DNA of 64,000 bases from Bacillus sp. NP157 (GCA_018889975.1 CP076546.1:2728001-2792000), one strand, 5' to 3'; shown: positions 27,737 through 37,217, counted from the first letter of the stretch. Notes: generated from the letters alone by a model not told the origin. Numbers and translations: made by a program.

Positions 27737-28494
27737 GCGCCCGCGCCGAGACGCTTGAAGCCGCCTGCGACCTGCGCTTTGGCCAGGTCGGCATCGCCTG
27801 CGTGCGGATCCGCCGCGTCGATGCGGCCGCGCTGGTCGAAGAGCTGGAGCGCCGCGTGCGTTCGGCACCGCAGATGTTCACCCGGGCCGCGGTGGTGCTG
27901 GATCTTTCGCACCTGCCGAAGCTGCCGGACGACGGCATGGTCGATGCCCTGCTCGAAGCCATCCGCAGCGCCGGCATGATGCCGGTGGGCATTGCCTACG
28001 GCACCAGCGAAACCGAAGAACTGGCCGAGCGGATGAACCTGCCGCTGATCGCCAAGTTCCGCGCCCAGTACGAGCCGGGCCAGGGCGATCCCGTGCCGCC
28101 GTCGGCGCCGGCACCGGCACGCTCCGCCCTCGCCGCGGCACCGGTCGCAGACACCGGCGCGACGATCACCGCGCAGCACCACACCGGCAGCGCCGTGCGC
28201 TCGGGCCAGCAGGTCTACGCCCGCGAACGCGACCTGGTCGTCGCGGCAGCGGTCGCCAATGGCGCGGAAGTCATCGCCGACGGCTCGATCCACGTGTACG
28301 GCAGCCTGCGCGGCCGCGCGATGGCCGGCGCACAGGGCGATGAGACGGCACGCATCTTCTGCTCCGACTTCCGCGCCGAACTGGTCGCGATCGCCGGGCA
28401 TTACCGCGTGTTCGAAGACATGCCGAAAGAATTCGAGGGCCAGGCCGTGCAATGCTGGCTCGATAATGGAAAACTCATGATCGCGCGCCTCTGA
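27733..28494 (+). CDS. minC: Septum site-determining protein MinC
   Basis: MinC inhibits FtsZ ring assembly away from midcell. The 253-residue protein has an N-terminal FtsZ-binding domain (about 1-105), an Ala/Pro-rich linker (about 118-145) and the C-terminal beta-helix domain with VRSGQQVYARERDLVV and DGSIHVYGSLRGRAMAGAQGD, which binds MinD. It is followed by minD and minE. Confidence 0.96.
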   Translation: MSARAETLEAACDLRFGQVGIACVRIRRVDAAALVEELERRVRSAPQMFTRAAVVLDLSHLPKLPDDGMVDALLEAIRSAGMMPVGIAYGTSETEELAERMNLPLIAKFRAQYEPGQGDPVPPSAPAPARSALAAAPVADTGATITAQHHTGSAVRSGQQVYARERDLVVAAAVANGAEVIADGSIHVYGSLRGRAMAGAQGDETARIFCSDFRAELVAIAGHYRVFEDMPKEFEGQAVQCWLDNGKLMIARL

Positions 28495-28528
28495 CGCCGG
28501 TCCCAACCTGTTTTTGCGGAGACATCAC

Positions 28529-29341
28529 TTGACAGAAATCATCGTCGTCACCTCCGGCAAGGGCGGAGTCGGCAAGACCACCACCAGTGCCTCCCTCGCC
28601 ACCGGCCTCGCCATCGAAGGGAAGAAGGTCGCGGTCATCGACTTCGACGTGGGCTTGCGCAACCTCGACCTGATCATGGGCTGCGAGCGGCGCGTGGTGT
28701 ACGACTTCGTCAACGTCGTGCACGGCGAAGCCACGCTCAAGCAGGCGCTGATCAAGGACAAGCGCCACGAAAACCTGTTCGTGCTCGCCGCGTCGCAGAC
28801 GCGCGACAAGGACGCCCTGACCCAGGAAGGCGTCGAGAAGGTGCTCGAAGAGCTGACCAAGGAGAACTTCGACTTCGTGGTCTGCGATTCGCCCGCCGGT
28901 ATTGAGAAGGGTGCGCACCTGGCCATGTACTTCGCCGACCACGCCGTCGTCGTCGTCAACCCCGAGGTTTCCTCGGTGCGCGACTCCGATCGCATCCTCG
29001 GCCTGCTTTCCAGCAAGACCCGTCGCGCCGAAAAGGGCGAGGCGCCGATCAAGCAGCACCTGTTGCTCACCCGTTACAACCCGAACCGCGTCGAAGCCGG
29101 CGAAATGCTGAGCGTGAAAGACGTCGAGGACATCCTCGGCATCTCCGTCGTGGGCGTTATCCCGGAATCGGAGAACGTCCTCGCGGCCTCCAACGCCGGC
29201 GTGCCCGTCATCCTCGATGACAATTCCAACGCAGGCCAGGCTTACCGGGACACGGTCGCCCGCATCCTCGGCGCCGAACGTCCGCTGCGTTTCATCGAGC
29301 CGGTGAAGAAGGGCTTCCTCAAGCGCGTGTTCGGAGGCTAA
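28529..29341 (+). CDS. minD: Septum site-determining ATPase MinD
   Basis: MinD is the membrane-cycling ATPase that carries MinC and is released by MinE. The 270-residue protein has the deviant Walker [29 protein letters not shown] and CDSPAGIE. It ends in the amphipathic membrane-targeting helix [12 protein letters not shown] use a TTG start at 28529 because GGAGA ends six bases before it and the product then aligns with the family N-terminus. Confidence 0.97.
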   Translation: MTEIIVVTSGKGGVGKTTTSASLATGLAIEGKKVAVIDFDVGLRNLDLIMGCERRVVYDFVNVVHGEATLKQALIKDKRHENLFVLAASQTRDKDALTQEGVEKVLEELTKENFDFVVCDSPAGIEKGAHLAMYFADHAVVVVNPEVSSVRDSDRILGLLSSKTRRAEKGEAPIKQHLLLTRYNPNRVEAGEMLSVKDVEDILGISVVGVIPESENVLAASNAGVPVILDDNSNAGQAYRDTVARILGAERPLRFIEPVKKGFLKRVFGG

Positions 29342-29343
29342 GC

Positions 29344-29610
29344 ATGGGTATCCTCGATTTCCTGAAGCGCAAGCCCGAGCCGAGTGCCGGCGTGGCCAAG
29401 GAACGCCTGCGCATCATCGTCGCCCAGGAGCGTTCGACCCGTGGCGGCCCCGACTACCTGCCGTTGCTGCGCAACGAACTGCTGGAAGTGATCCGCAAGT
29501 ACGTGAACGTCGACGTCGAGGCCGTGAACATCAACCTCGAGCGTGACGCCGGCCACGAGGTGCTTGAACTCTCCGTCGCGCTGCCGGACGGCAAGCCCGC
29601 CTCGGCATGA
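29344..29610 (+). CDS. minE: Cell division topological specificity factor MinE
   Basis: The 88-residue MinE starts [12 protein letters not shown], the membrane-binding segment, followed by the MinD-contact helix ([14 protein letters not shown]) and a dimerisation domain with [16 protein letters not shown]. It begins two bases after the minD stop and overlaps the next gene by four bases. Confidence 0.96.
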   Translation: MGILDFLKRKPEPSAGVAKERLRIIVAQERSTRGGPDYLPLLRNELLEVIRKYVNVDVEAVNINLERDAGHEVLELSVALPDGKPASA

Positions 29611-30086
29611 GCCTGCCCGATCCCGCCGACGCGGTACTCCGCGTCGGCGACATCGGCTTCGACGAACCACGCACCCTGCTCGCCCGCCACGGCCTGGCGC
29701 TGGTTGCCGTCGCCGACGGCGAGCCCATCCCCGGCAGTTACTGGGGCGACACCGAAGCCGGCATCATTGGCACCACGGTCTACGCCCGAGCCGACACCCC
29801 GGTGCACTCGCTCCTCCACGAAGCCTGCCATCTCCTTGTCCTCCCCGAGGACAAGCGTGCGCTCGTGCACACGGACGCCACCGATTCCGTCGAGGAAGAA
29901 GATGCGACCTGCTACCTGCAGATCGTCTTGGCCGGGCACCTGCCATCGGTAGGCTCGGCGCGATTGATGGAAGACATGGACCGCTGGGGCTACACCTACC
30001 GCCTCGGTTCCACGCGTGCGTGGTTCGAACAGGATGCGCCGGAAGCGCGTGCGTTCCTGATGGCACGGGCGCTGCCGGTCAGCTGA
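29607..30086 (+). CDS. Small HExxH (zincin-like) protein coupled to minE
   Basis: The 159-residue protein has no signal peptide or membrane segment. Residues 69-77 read LLHEACHLL, an HExxH zinc-binding signature in a helix. A second acidic helix, [11 protein letters not shown] (95-105), is placed like the third-ligand helix of gluzincins. An ATGA overlap makes it the fifth gene of the GNAT-minCDE operon. I do not recognise a named family; a minimal metallopeptidase or metal-binding fold is inferred. It is followed by repeat element B. Confidence 0.7.
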   Translation: MSLPDPADAVLRVGDIGFDEPRTLLARHGLALVAVADGEPIPGSYWGDTEAGIIGTTVYARADTPVHSLLHEACHLLVLPEDKRALVHTDATDSVEEEDATCYLQIVLAGHLPSVGSARLMEDMDRWGYTYRLGSTRAWFEQDAPEARAFLMARALPVS

Positions 30087-30106
30087 TCGCTCGGGCGTCG
30101 TCGCAG

Positions 30107-30352
30107 GACAGCCCTCGGCGCCTACCCTCGCTGCTCAGACAGCGTTCTGGCGTGCGACAGGGAGGGGCTGCTCCGCAGCCCATCTTCTTATTGGCCTACG
30201 GCCGCGCACCGGGTGCCGGGCGGAGGTTCTTGATTCGGCATCCTGCCTCAACAAGAACGGCCGGCCATCGTGGCCGGCCCCCTTACGGGCTTCTTCCGCC
30301 CAGCCCCCTCGCCGCCACGAACTCGCCTCGAGGGTAGGCACCGAGGGCTGTC
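30107..30352 (+). mobile_element. Element B: second copy of the ~250-bp MITE-like repeat
   Basis: Inverted ends 30107-30130 and 30329-30352 match over 24 bases except one position. The interior is nearly identical to element A, including the hairpin series and the block ending AACTCGCCTCGAGGGTAGG. The copy begins 20 bases after the stop of the zincin-like gene. Confidence 0.75.
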
Positions 30353-30418
30353 TTCATCCGTGTCGCGAACTGGATTGGACAGCACGGCAATGGCACCCAT
30401 GGCGCCACGCCAGCTCTT

Positions 30419-30440
30419 GTAGGAGCACGCCTGCGCGCGA
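30419..30440 (+). repeat. REP-type palindrome between elements B and D
   Basis: Forward copy with one change (GTAGGAGCACGCC). It pairs with the inverted copy at 30620-30641. Confidence 0.82.
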
Positions 30441-30619
30441 ACCCTCAGCATGGCATCAGGCGAATGAGGCCAGGCGCTGATGCACGCCAGCGGTTCACCC
30501 GACGACATCGTGGTTCGTGGGTCATGGAAGCGAGGAAGCCAACGTACGTCTTCGACGTGGTTCGAAGGCCTTCGGCGAGGCGATGACTCACGTTCCTGCA
30601 TCACCGCGCTGTTGGCTGT

Positions 30620-30641
30620 TCGCGCGCAGGCGCGCTCCTAC
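30620..30641 (-). repeat. Inverted REP-type palindrome between elements B and D
   Basis: Reverse copy ending GCGCTCCTAC. The flanking DNA between B and D otherwise shows no gene and no clear similarity to the DNA between A and C. Confidence 0.85.
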
Positions 30642-30696
30642 ACGAGCCGCCGGCCGGTGCCGCGGCTGTCCAAACCAGCTCGCGGCAAGGATGAGG

Positions 30697-30839
30697 AGAG
30701 CCCTCGGTGCCTACCCTCGAGGCGAGTTCCGCACAAGCGAGCGGCCGTAGGCTAATCAAATACATGGGCCGCGGCTGCGGCCAACCTTATCGAGCGCGGA
30801 GGACCTGTCTGAGCAGCGAGGGTAGGCACCGAGGGCTCT
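30697..30839 (-). mobile_element. Element D: second copy of the ~140-bp MITE-like repeat
   Basis: Perfect 23-base inverted ends (30697-30719, 30817-30839). The interior matches element C apart from a small change near AGGCTAATCAAATACATGGG. As at the first locus, the short element follows the long one in opposite orientation. Confidence 0.72.
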
Positions 30840-30897
30840 TCTGCGGCCAGGTTCGAGCGCTGCGCAGACGCGGGTTGAGACGACGATGTGTGGCCAA

Positions 30898-30919
30898 TCG
30901 CGCGCAGGCGCGCTCCTAC
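30898..30919 (-). repeat. REP-type palindrome supplying the stop of the MFS gene
   Basis: Reverse copy whose GTAG contains the TAG stop (complement of 30916-30918) of the leftward Bcr/CflA-type transporter gene. Confidence 0.85.
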
Positions 30920-32184
30920 ATGGGTTCGTTGCGTTCGACCTGGCTGGGGACATCGGTGGTGGCGGCCGCCATGCTGCGGGCGAGGCGGCGGCGCTCGATG
31001 CTGCCGTACCAGATCCACGCCAGCAGGCCCAGGCCGCATAGCGACGACGCGCCCAGGGCCAGGTGCAGCATGCTGTCCGACAACGCCGGCGACAACACAC
31101 CTGCGATGAACGCCGTCGTGATCAGGCTACCGAACGCCTGCACCGACGACACCCCGCCACGCTGGTTCGGAAAACGATCCAGCAACAGGATGGTCAGCGT
31201 CGGGAAAGCCAGCTGCACGCCACAACCGTAAAGCGCCAGCGGCAAGGTCGACCACGGCACCCGCGGCGCATCCAGGCCCACGGCAAACCCCAGGCTCAAC
31301 GCGCAACTCAGTAGCATCGCCGCGTAACCCCAGCCGACCGTCCGCGCTGCGCTTACCCGCCCCGCCACGCGACCGGAGATAAATGCACCGGTGACCATGC
31401 CGGTCACCGTCGGAACGAAAAGCCACGGAAACCCATCCGCACCCAGGTGCAGCACGTCGCGGATCAGGTGCGGCGCCGACGCGATGTACAGGAACAAGCC
31501 GGCGAAGTTCACCGAGCTGGAAATGGCCAGCGGCCAGAACGGCAGGTCGCGCGCGATGTCGAGATACCCGCGCAGCAAAGGACGCGGCCGGAACACCGTG
31601 CGCTTTTCAAGCGGATGCGACTCGACCAGGAAGCGCACGATCGCCGCTACCAGCAGCACCGTGAATGCCGTAAGCGCCCAGAAGATCCCGCGCCAGCCAT
31701 CGATGCCCAGCAGCCATGCGCCGACGATCGGGGCGATGGCCGGGGCGATGCCGAAGATCATCATCACCTTCGACATCATCCGCTGCGCATCCTGCCCGTG
31801 CAGGGTGTCGCGCACGATCGCGCGGCCCACCACGATGCCGGCACCGCCCGAAAGCCCCTGGACCACGCGGCAGCCGAGCAGGAAGCCAAAGCCCGGCGCC
31901 AGCGCGGCACCCATCGAGGCCAGCGCATAGATACCCATGGCCACCACGATGACCGGCTTGCGGCCGTAGGCATCGGAAATGGCGCCATGGAAAAGGCTCA
32001 TCACCGCATACGCCAGCAGGTACACGCTGAGCAACTGCTGCAAGGCCACTTCGCCTACGCCGAACTCCCGACCGATGTCGGGGAAGCCCGGGAAGATGGC
32101 ATCGATGGAGAACGGCCCGATCATGCTCAGGGCCGCAAGCAACAGGGGGAGGTGGCGCCGCGGGTCGCGGGTCGCGGAGGTCAT
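30916..32184 (-). CDS. Bcr/CflA-family multidrug MFS transporter
   Basis: The 422-residue inner-membrane protein has twelve predicted helices and the MFS motif A variant GAISDAYGRKPVIV between helices 2 and 3. The opening PLLLAALSMIGPFSIDAIFPGFPDIG is characteristic of the Bcr/CflA drug-proton antiporter family. The export substrate cannot be assigned. The C-terminal tail ends within a REP palindrome that provides the TAG stop. Confidence 0.9.
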   Translation of the reverse strand: MTSATRDPRRHLPLLLAALSMIGPFSIDAIFPGFPDIGREFGVGEVALQQLLSVYLLAYAVMSLFHGAISDAYGRKPVIVVAMGIYALASMGAALAPGFGFLLGCRVVQGLSGGAGIVVGRAIVRDTLHGQDAQRMMSKVMMIFGIAPAIAPIVGAWLLGIDGWRGIFWALTAFTVLLVAAIVRFLVESHPLEKRTVFRPRPLLRGYLDIARDLPFWPLAISSSVNFAGLFLYIASAPHLIRDVLHLGADGFPWLFVPTVTGMVTGAFISGRVAGRVSAARTVGWGYAAMLLSCALSLGFAVGLDAPRVPWSTLPLALYGCGVQLAFPTLTILLLDRFPNQRGGVSSVQAFGSLITTAFIAGVLSPALSDSMLHLALGASSLCGLGLLAWIWYGSIERRRLARSMAAATTDVPSQVERNEPM

Positions 32185-32341
32185 GGACCTTCAATCTGTA
32201 CCGATGGGAAGCTTCGAGTATAGCTGGAAGTCCCGGCCACCCTGCTTACATAATCGGGGCGCAGGGGAGTCGGAGTAAGGGCAGAAGACGTGCAGCGCTA
32301 CGCCGCGCGGGGCGGCGAGAGGGTCACCTGGAACCTCACCC

Positions 32342-33466
32342 ATGAGCCACGACATCGCTTCGTTGAAGGCACGCGCACAGGGCCTGCTCGCACAGGCCGG
32401 CATCACGATCAACGGGCACCGGCCCGTCGACATATCGGTGCTCGACGAGCGCACCTACCCCCGCGTTTTCGCGCACGGCTCGCTCGGCCTCGGCGAATCC
32501 TTCATGGACGGCTGGTGGGACTGCCCCGACCTGCCCGGCTTCATGGCCCGCGTCCTCGCTTCCCACGTCGACGAATCGCTACGCTCGCTGGATACGTTGC
32601 TCGCCCACTTCCGCGCGCGTTTCCTCAACATGCAGCGCGGCGAGCATGCGTGGGACGTGGGTCGCCAGCATTACGACCTGGGCAACGACCTGTTCGAAGC
32701 GATGCTCGGCAAGCGTATGGTCTACTCCTGCGGCTACTGGGCCAACGCGTGGAACCTCGACGACGCGCAGGAAGCCAAGCTCGACCTCATCTGCCGGAAG
32801 CTTGGGCTCACCCCCGGCCAGCGGATCCTCGACATCGGCTGTGGCTGGGGCGAGGCGTTGAAGTTCGCCGCCGAGCGCTACGGGGTCAGCGGGGTGGGCG
32901 TCACGATCTCGAAGGAGCAGGCGGAATATGCCCGCGAACTTTGCCGCGGCCTGCCCATCGAGATCCGCCTGCAGGATTACCGCGAGCTCGACGAGCGCTT
33001 CGATGCTGTCCTATCCGTCGGCATGTTCGAACACGTGGGCGGCAAGAACTACCGCACGTGGTTCGAGGTGGCGCGGCGCTGCGTCCGCCCCGACGGCCTC
33101 GTCCTGCTGCACAGCATCGGCAGCAATGGCGGCCCGGGCCGGCCGGACCCATGGATCGACAAATACATCTTCCCCAACTCGATGATCCCGGCGATGGCAC
33201 AGGTGGCCGAGGCGCTGGAAGACCTGTTCGTGGTGGAGGACTGGCATAACTTCGGTCCCGACTACGACCGCACGCTGATGGCCTGGCTGGCCAACTTCGA
33301 AAGCGCGTGGCCGCAGTTGTCCGCGCGCTACGACGAACGCTTCCGGCGGATGTGGCGTTATTACCTGGGCTGCTCGGCCGGCATTTTCCGCAGCCGGCGC
33401 GACCAGCTGTGGCAGCTCACCCTGTCGCCGCACGGCGTCGCCGGTGGCCTTCGCGTGCCGCGCTAG
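32342..33466 (+). CDS. cfa: Cyclopropane-fatty-acyl-phospholipid synthase
   Basis: Cfa methylates the double bond of unsaturated acyl chains in membrane phospholipids using S-adenosylmethionine. The 374-residue protein has an N-terminal lipid-binding domain, then QHYDLGNDLFEAMLGKRMVYSCGYW and the SAM loop LDIGCGWGEALKFAAERYG. The catalytic-region motifs SVGMFEHVGGKNYRTWFEV and a C-terminal RMWRYYLGCSAGIFRSR are present. It is transcribed alone, divergent from the MFS gene. Confidence 0.95.
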   Translation: MSHDIASLKARAQGLLAQAGITINGHRPVDISVLDERTYPRVFAHGSLGLGESFMDGWWDCPDLPGFMARVLASHVDESLRSLDTLLAHFRARFLNMQRGEHAWDVGRQHYDLGNDLFEAMLGKRMVYSCGYWANAWNLDDAQEAKLDLICRKLGLTPGQRILDIGCGWGEALKFAAERYGVSGVGVTISKEQAEYARELCRGLPIEIRLQDYRELDERFDAVLSVGMFEHVGGKNYRTWFEVARRCVRPDGLVLLHSIGSNGGPGRPDPWIDKYIFPNSMIPAMAQVAEALEDLFVVEDWHNFGPDYDRTLMAWLANFESAWPQLSARYDERFRRMWRYYLGCSAGIFRSRRDQLWQLTLSPHGVAGGLRVPR

Positions 33467-33502
33467 ACAAAACGACGACCTCCCGGCCCGTACGGTCCGG
33501 GC

Positions 33503-34942
33503 ATGACTGCCTCGCGCGACGCCATCGTCGAGACCGACGTCCCCGCCCGACTCGACCGCCTGGGCTGGGGTCGGTTCCATACGCTGGTGGTCGTGGCGCT
33601 CGGCATCACCTGGGTGCTCGATGGCCTCGAGGTCACCATCACCGGCTCGATCGCGGGTGCGCTCAAGTCCAGCCCGGTCCTGCACCTGACCGATATGCAG
33701 GTGGGCCTCGCCGGCAGCCTGTACCTGGTTGGCGCCGTGCTCGGGGCGCTGTTCTTCGGCTGGCTGACCGACCGCCTCGGCCGCAAGAAGCTGTTCACCC
33801 TGACCCTGGGGCTCTACCTCACCGCCACGGCGCTCACGGCGTTGTCGCCGAACTTCGCCGTCTTCGTACTGTGCCGCATGCTCACCGGCGCCGGCATCGG
33901 CGGCGAATACGCCGCGATCAATTCCGCCATCCAGGAGCTCATCCCCGCGCGCTACCGCGGGCACACCGACCTGGTCATCAACGGCAGCTTCTGGCTGGGT
34001 GCCGCCGTGGGCGCACTTGCCGCCGTCGGCTTGCTCGACACCGGCTGGTTCCCGGCGGAACTGGGCTGGCGGCTCAGCTTCGGCATCGGTGCCGTGCTCG
34101 GCCTGGGCATCCTGCTGCTGCGCCGATGGATCCCGGAAAGCCCGCGCTGGCTGATGCTGCACGGCCGGATCGCGGAAGCCGAGGCGGTGGTGGCGACGAT
34201 CGAGCAGCGCCTGGGCGTGCCGCCGCCGGACACACCCCTGCCGCGGCTGCGCCTGCGCCCGCACGCACTCAGCCTCGGCGACGTCGGCCGTACGCTGTTC
34301 CGCGATTATCCGAAGCGGACCGTGCTCGGCCTGGTATTGATGGCGACGCAGGCGTTTTTCTATAACGCGATCTTCTTCACCTACGCGCTCGTGCTCGGCC
34401 GCTTCTACGGCGTGGCCGATGCCAGCGTCGGCCTCTACCTGCTGCCCTTCGCCGCGGGCAATTTCCTCGGACCGCTCCTGCTCGGGCGCCTCTTCGACAC
34501 GGTCGGCCGGCGGCCGATGATCACCTTCACCTACGCCCTGTCCGGCCTGCTTCTCTTCGCCACCGCATGGCTGTTCGTCCACGGCGTGCTCGACGCGCGC
34601 TCGCAGACGATCGCGTGGAGCGTCGTGTTCTTCTTCGCCTCGGCCGCCGCCAGCTCGGCCTATCTCACGGTGAGCGAAAGCTTCCCGCTCGAATTGCGGG
34701 CACTGGCGATCGCGTTGTTCTACGCGTTCGGCACCGCACTCGGCGGCGTGGCTGGCCCATGGCTATTTGGCACGCTGATCGGCACCGGTGGCCGCGACGC
34801 AATCGGCTGGGGCTACGCGCTCGGCGCTGCCCTGATGCTGGTCGGTGCCGCTGCCGCATGGCTGTTCGGCGTGGCTGCCGAGCGCCGTTCGCTGGAGGAC
34901 ATCGCGGCCCCGCTCGGCCACGTCGACGGGGCCAGCCCGTAA
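33503..34942 (+). CDS. MFS transporter of the sugar/acid porter type
   Basis: The 479-residue protein has about twelve membrane helices. It carries the motif GWLTDRLGRKKLF after helix 2, GGEYAAINSAIQELIPARYRGHTD in the helix 4-5 region and RLFDTVGRRPMI in the second half. PESPRWLMLHGR ends helix 6, as in the sugar porter and aromatic-acid/NiaP-like families. It starts 36 bases after cfa. The substrate is not identifiable. Confidence 0.86.
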   Translation: MTASRDAIVETDVPARLDRLGWGRFHTLVVVALGITWVLDGLEVTITGSIAGALKSSPVLHLTDMQVGLAGSLYLVGAVLGALFFGWLTDRLGRKKLFTLTLGLYLTATALTALSPNFAVFVLCRMLTGAGIGGEYAAINSAIQELIPARYRGHTDLVINGSFWLGAAVGALAAVGLLDTGWFPAELGWRLSFGIGAVLGLGILLLRRWIPESPRWLMLHGRIAEAEAVVATIEQRLGVPPPDTPLPRLRLRPHALSLGDVGRTLFRDYPKRTVLGLVLMATQAFFYNAIFFTYALVLGRFYGVADASVGLYLLPFAAGNFLGPLLLGRLFDTVGRRPMITFTYALSGLLLFATAWLFVHGVLDARSQTIAWSVVFFFASAAASSAYLTVSESFPLELRALAIALFYAFGTALGGVAGPWLFGTLIGTGGRDAIGWGYALGAALMLVGAAAAWLFGVAAERRSLEDIAAPLGHVDGASP

Positions 34943-34945
34943 CGA

Positions 34946-36160
34946 TCAGGCCAATGACGACGGCAGGGCAGGCGCAGGCGCGGGCCCGAAACGTTTACGC
35001 AGCATCCCACCCACCGCGTGCAAGGCAGGCCGCGGGTCGTCCATGCGGAACACGTGCAGATCGGCGCGCATCCACTGCGCCAGCATCGTCGCGATCGATG
35101 CATCACCGCGACCGCCAGGGCGACGCATGCTGGCAAGGTCATGGTAAAGGTCGACGCATAGCCGGCCCACCGGATAGTCACGCGCGGCCCGCGGCACGGG
35201 TAGGCCCTGCGCATCGCGCCATGCCATGTCGCAGACGTTGACGCCCTGGCGCGCGGCGAATTCCACGTATGTCCACGCACGCGTGTTCACTTCGAGGATG
35301 CGGTACTGGCCGTCGCGTGGGTCACGCTTGAACTCGGCGCTGAAGATGCCGCGGTAATCCACGCCGTCGAGCACGCGGCGCACGCTGCGCACCGCTTCCG
35401 GCACGCTATCCAGTGGGATGGCGCGCGAGCACGAACTGTTGCCGAAATCGGCGGGCGACATCCGCATGCGCCGTCGCGCGAACAATCCGGGATAGCCACC
35501 GCCGGCATCGCGGAAACCATCGACGAAGAAGTGCTCGGTCGCCGGGCCCGGCACGTACTCTTGCGCCATCACCGAGAAACCCTGCGCATGGAACCGCGCC
35601 CACGTATCGCGTAGCGCCTCGGGCGAGGCGACCCACACGCCCTTGGCGCCGACCACGTCGCTGAAACGCTGGGAATTCACCGGTTTGATGAACACCCGAT
35701 CGAGTTGCTGCATCGGCACCGCCGCGACGTCGGCCAGCGTCGCCAGCCGGTAGGTGCGCGGGTGCGGGATGTGCGCAGCCGCCACATAACCGGCGAACAC
35801 GGACTTGTCCTGCAACAGCGCCTGCGCCGTGCGCGTGGACGTGCTGGCGAGGAAACGGTCGCCAAGGTCGCTGTGCGGCAAGCCGGCCAGCCACAGCGCC
35901 GCGTCGTCGGCGCCGGGGATGATCACCGCCCGTTCCAGCGGCATCGCACGCAACGCATCCAGTGCCTGCGCGCCAGGCCGGCCATCCCAGGGCGTGCCGG
36001 GGGTGGGCCGATACCAGCGTGAGTATGCGGCGATGTCGTCGGCCGGACAGGCGACGTAGGCCGGTATGCCAGCGATCGCCAGGCTGCGCAGGATACCTAT
36101 CGCAGTGGGGCCACGCCCCATCACGATGGCCGGCAAGCGGCCCGCTTCAACGCTGTCCAT
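34946..36160 (-). CDS. ATP-grasp superfamily ligase/carboxylate-amine ligase-like
   Basis: The protein has an N-terminal nucleotide-binding-like segment (IVMGRGPTAIGILRSLAIAG), a central ATP-grasp region (FIKPVNSQRFSDVVGAKGVW, VMAQEYVPGPATEHFFVDGF) and the metal-binding end FSAEFKRDPRDGQYRILEVNTRAW. Such proteins join a carboxylate to an amine using ATP, but the substrates here are unknown. I start at an ATG with AGGGG seven bases upstream (404 residues); an in-frame ATG at 36211 would add 17 residues. It is convergent with the MFS gene. Confidence 0.8.
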   Translation of the reverse strand: MDSVEAGRLPAIVMGRGPTAIGILRSLAIAGIPAYVACPADDIAAYSRWYRPTPGTPWDGRPGAQALDALRAMPLERAVIIPGADDAALWLAGLPHSDLGDRFLASTSTRTAQALLQDKSVFAGYVAAAHIPHPRTYRLATLADVAAVPMQQLDRVFIKPVNSQRFSDVVGAKGVWVASPEALRDTWARFHAQGFSVMAQEYVPGPATEHFFVDGFRDAGGGYPGLFARRRMRMSPADFGNSSCSRAIPLDSVPEAVRSVRRVLDGVDYRGIFSAEFKRDPRDGQYRILEVNTRAWTYVEFAARQGVNVCDMAWRDAQGLPVPRAARDYPVGRLCVDLYHDLASMRRPGGRGDASIATMLAQWMRADLHVFRMDDPRPALHAVGGMLRKRFGPAPAPALPSSLA

Positions 36161-36314
36161 GGAGACCCCTGCCAGAGGGAGCCGCCCCACTGGCGGCTCT
36201 TGCACGCCCATGGGACCCCGCCGCGCCGCGCAGCGATAGCCAGCCGGATGGCCTATGCGTTTCGCCGTCCCGGCGTGCCTATCCGGTCATGCCAGGCGAA
36301 AGGATCGGGAAAGC

Positions 36315-37217
36315 TCAGGCGCCTTCGAAACCGCGCTGCTCGGCCAGGGCGGCGTCGATCGCGGCATCCATCGAGAGGGCGTTCGCGCGGTGTGCCGCGC
36401 TGTCGAGCATGTCGAGCACGCCGGCCACGTTGTGGCCGGGACCCGCCGCGACCGGCACGGCCGCTTCCACGGGCGCATGCATCGCCTCGGCGCTCATGGC
36501 CGTCGCGTAGGTCACGATTTTCACGGGCCGCCCATCGGCATCGAAGATAGGGTTGTACGTGGCCTGGATCCAGACGGCGCATTCGCCCTTGCCAAGGCGA
36601 CGGTAGAGGCCGGCATCGTGCAGGCCCGAGCGCAGCCGGCGCCAGAAGCCGATGTAGGCATCCGAGCGGCTTTCGGCTTCGTCGACGAAGATGCTGTGGT
36701 GCTTGCCGAGCAGTTCGTCCAGCCGATACCCCATCACCTGGAGGAACGCCGGGTTGGCGGCGAGGATCATGCCGTCGACCGAGAATTCCACGACGGCCTG
36801 GACCTCGTCGGTACCATGCTGGCGGCTGGCGACGCCTGCGGCACGGCGGCGCTCGGCGGTGACGTCGGCGCCGTAGACGGCGACCGACGCCAGCTTGCCG
36901 CGCGCCATGCGCGGCACGTAGACCGCATGCAGCCACCCTTCGTGGCCCGGGCTGGTGACGTGGACCAGGTCGGCCACCTCTTCTCCCCGCCCCAGCGCAC
37001 GCCACAGATGCTCGCCGTCGTCGACCTGGAAGATCGCGTTGAACGGCTGGCCGACCACGGCGTTGGCCTGGCCGCCCAGCACTGAGAGGAACGCCTCGTT
37101 GGCCGAGCGCAACGTCCCGTCGGCGGCCAGTTCCACGACGGCAAGGCGCCGTCCCAGCGCCGCCAGCGTCGACTGCGCCTGGCGGGCATCGCGCCCACCC
37201 CAACTGAACATGCCCAT
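36315..37217 (-). CDS. Double-PAS protein with a remnant chemoreceptor tip
   Basis: The 300-residue soluble protein has two PAS domains (about 20-130 and 135-245), the second with the PAC segment WIQATYNPIFDADGRPVKIV. This resembles the N-terminal half of PAS-PAS chemoreceptors such as BdlA. The C-terminus, NALSMDAAIDAALAEQRGF, resembles the MCP tip ([21 protein letters not shown]-like) and then stops, so the signalling hairpin is missing. No kinase, GGDEF or EAL domain follows. It is probably a truncated receptor or a stand-alone sensor. Confidence 0.75.
   Translation of the reverse strand: MGMFSWGGRDARQAQSTLAALGRRLAVVELAADGTLRSANEAFLSVLGGQANAVVGQPFNAIFQVDDGEHLWRALGRGEEVADLVHVTSPGHEGWLHAVYVPRMARGKLASVAVYGADVTAERRRAAGVASRQHGTDEVQAVVEFSVDGMILAANPAFLQVMGYRLDELLGKHHSIFVDEAESRSDAYIGFWRRLRSGLHDAGLYRRLGKGECAVWIQATYNPIFDADGRPVKIVTYATAMSAEAMHAPVEAAVPVAAGPGHNVAGVLDMLDSAAHRANALSMDAAIDAALAEQRGFEGA

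Noticed and set aside
30135-31231. Short frames in and around the second repeat locus
   Set aside because: They mirror those at the first locus because the DNA is repeated. Arg/Pro-rich compositions such as RARAPT arise from the REP palindromes themselves.
32290-33249. A 319-codon plus-strand frame overlapping cfa in another phase
   Set aside because: It has no motifs and is strongly Arg/Pro rich, whereas the cfa frame contains the full SAM-binding and lipid-synthase signatures.
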